Assembly: GCA_029940115.1 (NCBI GenBank)
Contig: JAOZRQ010000180.1
Span: 1 to 11,782, forward strand
Direction of reading: 5' to 3'
DNA from: Desulfobacterales bacterium
GTDB taxonomy: Bacteria; Desulfobacterota; Desulfobacteria; Desulfobacterales; 4be13
DNA length: 11,782 bases
The notes beneath the pieces are model-generated. The model made no database searches. It was given only the letters and a program-made list of their open reading frames with translations, and was not told the DNA's origin. Below, one piece after another: positions 6,801-11,782 of this stretch (its first letter is position 1; every line of letters begins with the position of its first letter). Made by a program: the position numbers and the translations under genes.

Positions 6801-9800
6801 ATCCCATTCGCCCCTATCCGGAAACGAGGAGCGTCCGATGAGTGCCAGTCTGGCATGCACACGCTTTGCAAGATGCTCGGCCAACACCAATCCCATGCCA
6901 CCGAGTCCGCCAGTGATCAGATAAACGCCGTGCGGGCGAGGGGTGGGCCAGCGGCGAGCGGCGCCATCCTTTGATCTCTCGAAACCTGCCGCTTGCCGAC
7001 TCTCCAACCGGATCGGCTCGTAGGTCCGCACCCAACGCTGGCTGTCACGAAGGACGATCACGGGATCAGACACGTCTGCCATGAGTTCCGCCATCAATGG
7101 CTGGATGACCCGACTCTCCTTCGTGGTGTCCGTTGCGGGCGAAAAATGGATGTCAATGCTACGGCAACGGACATTCGGATATTCCTTCCCCATGACGTTG
7201 ACTGGCCCGAGCAGCGTCGCCTTTGCGGGAGATTCCACCGTCTCGCCAGCGAGTGCCTGCATCTGGTTGGATATGACGGAGACTCGGAGATCATCCGTGA
7301 TCCCCTGTTCCCCAAGGGCCTGTGCCAGAAACAGCAGACTGTGAAACCCCAGATATTGCGACCTCTCGGCCTCCTCGATGCCGGTCTCGGTTGTTTCGGT
7401 GACACTCCACAAATGCACGATCTGTTGGGGCAGTTCTCCTCGGGTTCCGAGTTCACGGATCAGCTGGTCGTAGTCATCGTCTCGTTCAGGATTGAGGATG
7501 AACGCATCCTCGCTCGACGAGGTGAATGCCGTGCCTGCCTGCACCGTGACGATCTCCTGTCCCGAGTCTCGGAGTCGTTGCGCCAGTGCGGGGCCCAGTC
7601 CGCATTCGTCGGCAAACAGCAACCATGTTCCAGAAGGAGGCAATGGCTCGGCGGCGGGGAGCGGTGCGCGTCTCCACGAGGGGATGTAAAACCAATCAGC
7701 GATGTCCGCCTTCTTGCCTGACACCGGCAAAGCCTTCGAGGGTTCGGAAATCGCAACGGTTCGCTTGGAGGGCTCAACCCAGTAACGTTGCCGCTCAAAG
7801 GGATACGTCGGCAAGGGAATGCGGTGACGCTCTTCGTCGGCATGGAATCCGTCCCAGTCAATCGTCGCACCAGCCAGCCAGAGCTTGCCGAGGGTGGTCA
7901 GGAGAAATGCCGCATCTGGCTGGTCCGTCTGCGGATGTCGGATTGAGGAGAAGACCCGCTGATGGGGTGTCTTGTCCGGGTGACGCATGGCAAAGGTCGT
8001 CAATGTCCGTCCCGGGCCGACTTCCAGCAGGATCCGATCCGGCTCCCGCAGGAGTTCCCCCAGACCATCGGCAAAGCGGACCGTCTGGCGCAGATGCCGG
8101 GCATAATAGGTCGGGTCCGTCGCCTCGCCCGCGGTGATCCAAGTGCCGGTCACGTTGGAGAGGTAGGGGATATCGGGTGGCCGCAGACGGACCTGGCGGA
8201 CCCGCCGGGCGAATTCGTCCAAGAGGGGATCCATCATCTGTGAATGAAACGCATGGGACGTATGCAACCGACGACAGGCGATGTTCTGGCCTGTCAAGTG
8301 ACTTTCCAATGCCTCCATTGCTGCGATGGGGCCGGAGACCACGCAACGGGAGGGTTCGTTGACCGCCGCGAGGCTCAATTCATTGCCCAAGAGAGGCTGC
8401 ATGTCGGATGGGGAGAGGGGCACGGCGAGCATGGCCCCGGGAGGCATTTGTTGCATCATCTGCCCCCGGGCCGCGACCAAGGCCAGGGCATCTTCCAGCG
8501 AGAAGACCCCTGCGAGACACGCGGCCACATATTCGCCAATGCTGTGCCCAATCATCGCTTGGGGGCGCACCCCCCATGTGGCCCACAATTGGGCCAGGGC
8601 ATACTCGATCACAAAGAGTGCGGACTGAGCGACCGCGGTCTGCCCCAACGAATGCGCCGCGGCAATCGCGTCTGCATCATCTGGATACCAGAGGTCACGC
8701 AGATCAAGCCCCAGATGTGGCCTCAGCATCTCCGTACAGCGATCCACATGTTTCCGGAAGTCAGGCTCTGTCTGGTAGAGTCCCCGTCCCATGTTCACAT
8801 ATTGGGTCCCTTGGCCGGAGAAGATGAACGCGACCGGTCGATCCCTTGGCTCATGGTGTTCGGTGAAAACCTTTGCGGGATCGAGCGATGCCAGCGCCTC
8901 TGTTGCCTCCTCGGGGGTTTGGCAACAGATCATCCGCCGGTGCGGGAAGGCTCTGCGGCCCATATGCAAGGTGTATGCGATGTCGGCGAGACTGGCAGTC
9001 GGATGCTGTTTCAAATATGTCCCCAGATGTGTTGTCGCGGTGTCGAGGGCCGAGGCCGTCTTGGCGGAGAAGGTCATCACCTGCCAAGGACGAGAGGGAC
9101 CGGATGCTTCCCGGGAGGGGGCCTCCTCGATAATCACATGGGCATTGGTCCCGCCGATGCCGAAGGAGCTGATCCCCGCGCGTCGGGGGGTGACATCTGC
9201 CGGCCACTCCGAGAGGGTGGCATTGACGAAGAAGGGGCTGTTGTCGAAATCGATCTCCGAGTTGGGCCGCTCAAAATGGAGGCTCGGCGGGATCTGGCGA
9301 TGCTTGATCGCCAGCACGGTCTTGATCAGGCCCGCGACCCCCGCGGCCTCATCCAGATGGCCGAAATTGCTTTTCACCGCCCCGATCGCGCAGAACCCCT
9401 TTTTGGCAGTACGGAGGCGAAACGCATGGGTCAGCGCCTCAATCTCGACGGGATCCCCCAATGGGGTGCCCGTACCGTGGGCCTCGATGTAGGAAATCGT
9501 CTCCGGATCCACCTTGGCGACAGTCTGCGCCTCGGCGATCACCTCGGTCTGTCCTTCAATACCGGGCGCGGTGTAACCGACTTTTGCGGATCCGTCATTG
9601 TTGACCGCGGAGCCGATGATGACCGCGTGAATGGTGTCCCCCTCCGCCAGCGCGTCCTCCAAGCGTTTGAGCGCGACAATGCCGACCCCGTTGCCGCTGA
9701 CAGTCCCCTTCGCGTTTGCGTCAAAGGGCCGGCAATGGCCGTCCGGAGAGGTGATGCCGCCCTCCTGCCACAGATACCCCTGTCGTTGCGGCACTTGGAT

Positions 9801-10418
9801 GCCGACACCGCCGGCCAGGGCCATGTCGCTCTGAAAGTCGAGCAGGCTCTGACATGCGAGATGCACCGCGACCAAGGAGGTGGAGCATGCGGTGCTGACA
9901 TTGAGGCTCGGCCCCCTCAGATTCAATTTGTAGGAGACCCGGGTCGGCATGAAGTCCTTGTTGTTGCCCATGACCAACTGAAAACTGCCTACGGTCTGAA
10001 TCAGATCAGGGTGGGATGCCAAGTGGTGCATCAGATAGGTGCTCATGCCCGATCCGGCATAGACACCGATCCGGCCTGCGTAGGTGTCCGGGTTGCAGCC
10101 GCTGACCTCCAACAGCTCGGCCGCGCACTCCAAGAAGAGACGATGTTGCGGATCTGTGGTCTCCGCTTCCCGAGGAGGCATGTCGAAAAAGGAGGCGTCA
10201 AACTGCTCGATCTCCTCCAACACCGCGTTGGCCCGGACATAGTGGGGGTCATCCAGCAGGCCCGAGTCGATGCCTTGGGCCGCCAGTTCCTCACGGGTGA
10301 AGAATGAGACCGACTCCACCCCGTCGCGGAGGTTTTTCCAAAACTCGTCCACATTCCGCGCCTGCGGAAAGCGGCACGTCATGCCGATGATGGCTATATG
10401 GTCTGAAATGTCATTCAT
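3825..10418 (-). CDS. Single-module type I polyketide synthase, KS-AT-KR-DH-ER-ACP (unusual order)
   Basis: This enzyme extends an acyl chain with malonyl-CoA and carries a full reductive set. The KS (1-430) has Cys178, His314 and His354. The AT (530-885) has GHSIGE with Ser626 and HAFH at 722-725, a malonyl-CoA signature. The KR has a structural half (about 905-1110) and a catalytic half (1163-1363) with GGLGGMG at 1170, Lys1292, Tyr1329 and Asn1333, but Ala1316 in place of the usual Ser. The DH (1388-1660) has HxxxGxxxxPG from His1421 and Asp1591, with Gly1595 where Gln/His is usual. The ER (1685-2000) has GGVG at 1829-1832, with Ile1918 where Lys is expected. A post-KR tail (2039-2085, PQIIVST) follows, then the ACP with Ser2147 in NGDSL and an acidic tail. 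The KR lacks both the LDD motif (it reads PDG) and the A-type Trp. There is no loading domain, so iterative use or an outside starter is possible. An in-frame stop at 10424-10422 fixes the start; no Shine-Dalgarno is visible. Confidence 0.95.
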   Translation of the reverse strand: MNDISDHIAIIGMTCRFPQARNVDEFWKNLRDGVESVSFFTREELAAQGIDSGLLDDPHYVRANAVLEEIEQFDASFFDMPPREAETTDPQHRLFLECAAELLEVSGCNPDTYAGRIGVYAGSGMSTYLMHHLASHPDLIQTVGSFQLVMGNNKDFMPTRVSYKLNLRGPSLNVSTACSTSLVAVHLACQSLLDFQSDMALAGGVGIQVPQRQGYLWQEGGITSPDGHCRPFDANAKGTVSGNGVGIVALKRLEDALAEGDTIHAVIIGSAVNNDGSAKVGYTAPGIEGQTEVIAEAQTVAKVDPETISYIEAHGTGTPLGDPVEIEALTHAFRLRTAKKGFCAIGAVKSNFGHLDEAAGVAGLIKTVLAIKHRQIPPSLHFERPNSEIDFDNSPFFVNATLSEWPADVTPRRAGISSFGIGGTNAHVIIEEAPSREASGPSRPWQVMTFSAKTASALDTATTHLGTYLKQHPTASLADIAYTLHMGRRAFPHRRMICCQTPEEATEALASLDPAKVFTEHHEPRDRPVAFIFSGQGTQYVNMGRGLYQTEPDFRKHVDRCTEMLRPHLGLDLRDLWYPDDADAIAAAHSLGQTAVAQSALFVIEYALAQLWATWGVRPQAMIGHSIGEYVAACLAGVFSLEDALALVAARGQMMQQMPPGAMLAVPLSPSDMQPLLGNELSLAAVNEPSRCVVSGPIAAMEALESHLTGQNIACRRLHTSHAFHSQMMDPLLDEFARRVRQVRLRPPDIPYLSNVTGTWITAGEATDPTYYARHLRQTVRFADGLGELLREPDRILLEVGPGRTLTTFAMRHPDKTPHQRVFSSIRHPQTDQPDAAFLLTTLGKLWLAGATIDWDGFHADEERHRIPLPTYPFERQRYWVEPSKRTVAISEPSKALPVSGKKADIADWFYIPSWRRAPLPAAEPLPPSGTWLLFADECGLGPALAQRLRDSGQEIVTVQAGTAFTSSSEDAFILNPERDDDYDQLIRELGTRGELPQQIVHLWSVTETTETGIEEAERSQYLGFHSLLFLAQALGEQGITDDLRVSVISNQMQALAGETVESPAKATLLGPVNVMGKEYPNVRCRSIDIHFSPATDTTKESRVIQPLMAELMADVSDPVIVLRDSQRWVRTYEPIRLESRQAAGFERSKDGAARRWPTPRPHGVYLITGGLGGMGLVLAEHLAKRVHARLALIGRSSFPDRGEWDQWLDTHHTDDRVTQKIRKLQAIESLGSEVFVASADVADPQQMRAVITEVRQRFGSINGVIHAAGVPDGALIPRQTREMTAAVMAPKVKGTLILDRLLADVELDFLILCSALTSILGTYGQIAYCAANAFLDAFAHVKRETFTVAVNWDAWQEVGMAVETAGGIPRISLPALPPQSKETRAVSHPLFDECVIERDDAQERYISRLNVNKHWVLHDHRIMGKATLPGTAHLELARAAFEAHAESGMIEIREVFFLSPLIVEEDEERAVHTVLTRQGDGTFEFVISSQAGPERWQEHTRGIIASFSSRQVETYDIHAIERDCHQAIIMDGLAQKPQTEFEARLRDFGPRWHNLRRLNLGDRQGLARLELPDEFADDLIAYPLHPALLDIGTGFMALHDPDYNGLPFSYKGLRIKAPLPANLYSHVRYADTEAAQSDTLRFTVTIMDEQGRGLVEIEEYALRQIRAETAIDKTFSEGRNFCLEIGSPGSLDTLTFKPALRREPGPEEVEIAVRATGLNFKEVLYALGLLPGPSGHRFKFGLECAGRIVRVGKNVRDFRKGDDVIAFAPASFSAFTTTSATSVVPKPDALSFEEAATIPSAFVTAYYALVTKGQLSEGERVLIHAAAGGVGLAAVKIAQWVGTEIFATAGNPKKRAFLRDLGIQHVMDSRSLAFADKVMEQTNGRGVDVVLNSLGGGFIPKSLVTLAPFGRFLELGIRDIQNNTPLGLRPFEKGLSYHAISVGPDIPGFNALFHEIVRYFDLGDFTPLVHRVFPITDVAAAFEHMAQARHIGKIVVSKAGQSVTDGISRHRAENGGDPMGRERRAQVGPEDGRSSVSRSPEDALQDGMLPIEGMDVFDRILAADAPQIIVSTHDFITRVEQSRTFSMDQMDRGLSSEPTHDRPALGTAYVAPRNGTERTLARIWQELLGISQIGIHDNFFDLNGDSLLAAQVISRIHNAFRMNLPMSSIFDDPTVAGLAERIERLTADQDVEEGEI

Positions 10419-10467
10419 GGTTTATGGTTTTGGGTTCTCGGTTCTGGATTCTCGATTTTGGGTCGCC
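10419..10467 (-). repeat. Degenerate heptanucleotide tandem array abutting the PKS start codon
   Basis: On the plus strand the 49 bases divide into seven 7-mers: ggtttat, ggttttg, ggttctc, ggttctg, gattctc, gattttg, ggtcgcc. Most fit the pattern g-g/a-t-t-c/t-t-N. On the coding strand this is an A/C-rich leader (GAGAACC, CAAAACC and so on) running straight into the ATG, exactly where a ribosome binding site should be. Heptameric short tandem repeats are known from filamentous cyanobacteria; whether this array belongs to a genome-wide family cannot be seen here. Confidence 0.7.
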
Positions 10468-10557
10468 CTTTCACCCCTTCTTTAGTGTCTTTGTGTGATA
10501 AAAACCCCCGAAACGCCTTTGGGCGGCAACCAAGCACTTGGCCATGACTTTTTTCTG

Positions 10558-10588
10558 GTTATAACGGATTGGGCTTCCAAATTTTCAA
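10558..10588 (-). promoter_or_regulatory. Possible promoter for the PKS-NRPS operon
   Basis: TTGAAA at 10583-10588 and TATAAC at 10558-10563 (five of six matches) are separated by 19 bases, slightly long for sigma70. The -35 overlaps the stop codon of the upstream DUF2442 gene. Transcription would start near 10550 and give a leader of about 130 bases that includes the heptamer array. The rest of the 10419-10584 gap holds a near-palindrome (CCAAG-TG-CTTGG at 10530-10541) and a T-run after a G-run (10501-10509) but no convincing terminator. Confidence 0.35.
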
Positions 10589-11076
10589 CGATCAGCATGG
10601 AATTTCTTGGCAAATTCAATGTGGTGACAATGACCGGCAATGTGTAACTCACCTTCACAGTCATCACTCAGCTCAATCACCAAATTCACACCATAATCCT
10701 GTGAATCCCGATTCAGATTTTTTCCCTGTTCAGATGATGACAGACGGGGCTGAAGTTGCCTGTTTGTTTCATGATCCGGCATTCTGTCAGCAGATGTTTT
10801 TATTATTGTCCCCTCATACAAATCCTGAAGAGGAAAGCACAGATCGTAATCATTCCAATCTAGGCGACCACGGACAATAGAGAAATTTCTGAACAGATCC
10901 GTGTTCAGATACTTTCTGATTTCAGGGTGAGCCGATTTCCGCAAAAACTGTTTAAAGTCAACCCACTGTTCAGCTCCGTCGCTGAACCGCAGATGTATCT
11001 TATAAGGCGGAACATACTCGGCCCTAGTTATGTCAATCACCGCATCATCGGCAAGTCTGTTGTCATGCATGATCAT
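10585..11076 (-). CDS. DUF2442 domain protein with unrecognised C-terminal extension
   Basis: This 163-aa protein has a DUF2442-like domain at about residues 13-90 (VIDITRAEYVPPYKIHLRFS, then DG, and WNDYDLCFPLQDLY near residue 80). DUF2442 proteins are small, usually 80-100 residues, of unknown function, and often sit beside another small gene in toxin-antitoxin-like pairs. The remaining 75 or so residues, rich in polar residues and ending in a His-rich segment (HIAGHCHHIEF), match nothing I recognise; they may be a real extension or readthrough after loss of the native stop. I chose ATG 11076 because AAGAAGGA lies four bases upstream; ATG 11070 and ATG 11106 are alternatives. It starts 55 bases after the nuclease-like gene and may be co-transcribed with it. 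No functional link to the PKS is evident. Confidence 0.75.
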   Translation of the reverse strand: MIMHDNRLADDAVIDITRAEYVPPYKIHLRFSDGAEQWVDFKQFLRKSAHPEIRKYLNTDLFRNFSIVRGRLDWNDYDLCFPLQDLYEGTIIKTSADRMPDHETNRQLQPRLSSSEQGKNLNRDSQDYGVNLVIELSDDCEGELHIAGHCHHIEFAKKFHADR

Positions 11077-11080
11077 TTTA

Positions 11081-11088
11081 TCCTTCTT
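11081..11088 (-). promoter_or_regulatory. Ribosome binding site AAGAAGGA that decides the DUF2442 start
   Basis: AAGAAGGA lies four bases before ATG 11076 and ten before ATG 11070. This argues against the longer frame that starts at 11106, whose first ten codons would contain the site. Confidence 0.6.
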
Positions 11089-11131
11089 GTAACGTTGGGA
11101 ATGCATCCGTCAAAATTGTGAATGACTGAAG

Positions 11132-11743
11132 CTATCCAGTAGTTGACCGCACTTGCTCACTTGCCTTTTCAAACAGCCAATTCAAGGTGTTCAGGACTTT
11201 TTGCAAGTTCTCCATGGCAGACAGTTTGACAGGATCTCGGGTGAACAGCTTGCCATTCTCCAATTTGCTGAACTGCCAAAGTTCTCCGGTGGTCACAACC
11301 CCGTAACAGATGTTGGCCCCCTGGGTCGAAGCGGCGTACATTTCAGCCAAAGCTTGTGCCCAGCCTTTCTTCCAATCCTTCTCCTTGGCCTCCATCACAC
11401 AAATCGGAGGTGTTGACATGCCGCCGTTGTCTGCATAAGGCGCGATCAGATAGTCGGGCTTCCCGTCCAAATTGAGTGTCTCATCCACCGTGTAAGTCAT
11501 TTCCGACCACACTTCCAATTCCTCATGATTGTCTGACACAATGTCCAGCATGGGGGTGATGACATGTTGCCGGATGGCGTGTTCATTGACGAAGTTGACG
11601 TCTTTCAACAACGCTCGTCCCATTCTTGACAGGAAAAACTCATCGATTTCAATATCCCTTGCCTCTATGAAAGCGGCTCTTTTCACCTTGATTCCAAATT
11701 TGTCGGAGACCTGTTCTATCCTTTCAAATTTTCCATATGGCAT
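11132..11743 (-). CDS. PD-(D/E)XK nuclease-like protein, HsdR N-terminal-domain type
   Basis: This 203-aa protein has the layout of the HsdR N-terminal nuclease fold without helicase or other domains. A helix with NEHAIRQHVITPMLDIV (53-69) resembles the leading helix of that family. The core follows with P97-D98 in GKPDYLI and E118-A119-K120 in MEAK, which gives the D...ExK catalytic set. A C-terminal alpha/beta portion follows (GVVTTGELWQF, about 148-158). Stand-alone proteins of this kind occur in many bacteria, usually without known function; some lie near restriction or defence genes. GAGGGA lies upstream of the ATG with a spacer of about eight bases. No methylase or specificity subunit is visible. 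The catalytic residues seem intact, so it may be an active nuclease. Confidence 0.8.
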   Translation of the reverse strand: MPYGKFERIEQVSDKFGIKVKRAAFIEARDIEIDEFFLSRMGRALLKDVNFVNEHAIRQHVITPMLDIVSDNHEELEVWSEMTYTVDETLNLDGKPDYLIAPYADNGGMSTPPICVMEAKEKDWKKGWAQALAEMYAASTQGANICYGVVTTGELWQFSKLENGKLFTRDPVKLSAMENLQKVLNTLNWLFEKASEQVRSTTG

Positions 11744-11782
11744 AGACCGTTTCCCTCTTCATCTTTTGATCCATCGTATGTA

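Noticed and set aside
6324..6932. Assigning KR stereochemistry (A or B type)
   Set aside because: The LDD motif position reads PDG and the A-type tryptophan position is Leu, so neither rule applies.
8244..10307. 687-codon open frame on the plus strand
   Set aside because: It lies wholly antisense to the KS and AT domains. The translated protein has no recognisable domain, and high GC codon usage leaves long open antisense frames.
10485..10545. Possible intrinsic terminator after the DUF2442 gene
   Set aside because: There is a G-run followed by TTTTT, but only a 4-bp stem (CGCC-CAAA-GGCG) not adjacent to the T-run.
10482..10667. 61-codon minus-strand frame overlapping the DUF2442 3' end and the intergenic region
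   Set aside because: No ribosome binding site or recognisable domain. It overlaps the end of a better-supported gene and continues into low-complexity sequence.
1..11782. tRNA, rRNA, CRISPR arrays, IS elements or transposases
   Set aside because: No cloverleaf-like tract, regular spaced repeats, transposase motifs or terminal inverted repeats were seen. The repeats present are the junction duplication, the heptamer array and the hairpins.

Overview
The window carries a compact two-protein polyketide/nonribosomal-peptide assembly line on the minus strand. It is flanked on both sides by lower-GC genes that look unrelated to it. Large multidomain synthases, a TubC-type docking domain and degenerate intergenic repeats point to a Gram-negative, metabolically versatile environmental bacterium. 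A deltaproteobacterial (Desulfobacterota-like) or cyanobacterium-like lineage is plausible, but the sequence alone does not settle it.

Layout in transcription order (right to left): (i) 11743-11132, a small PD-(D/E)XK nuclease-like protein related to the N-terminal domain of type I restriction HsdR subunits; (ii) 11076-10585, a DUF2442 protein with an unrecognised C-terminal half; (iii) a 166-bp intergenic stretch with a possible promoter and a degenerate 7-bp tandem repeat abutting the next start codon; (iv) 10418-3825, a 2197-aa single-module type I PKS with order KS-AT-KR-DH-ER-ACP; (v) a 122-bp tandem duplication at the gene junction that creates a 41-codon mini-ORF (3828-3703); (vi) 3706-254, a 1150-aa NRPS with order docking-C-A-T and a specificity code read as DILQLGLIWK, which predicts glycine; (vii) hairpins and a possible promoter; (viii) 68-1, the first 22 codons of a further gene that looks like an AAA/RecF-type ATPase, cut by the window edge.

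How it should work: the PKS AT loads malonyl-CoA and the KS extends an acyl chain. The KR, DH and ER domains could reduce it fully. The acyl-ACP is then handed through the NRPS docking domain to the condensation domain, which would join it to glycine on the T domain, giving an acyl-glycyl thioester. There is no loading module, thioesterase, reductase or phosphopantetheinyl transferase in the window. The NRPS ends in an acidic tail that could dock onto a further partner, so starter supply and release are unaccounted for.

The most unusual points are: the DH-ER pair sits between the KR and the KR's own C-terminal tail; KR, DH and ER each lack one conserved active-site residue; the PKS/NRPS junction is a three-frame stop/start relay created by the 122-bp duplication; and the PKS start codon has no Shine-Dalgarno sequence but instead a heptanucleotide repeat array.
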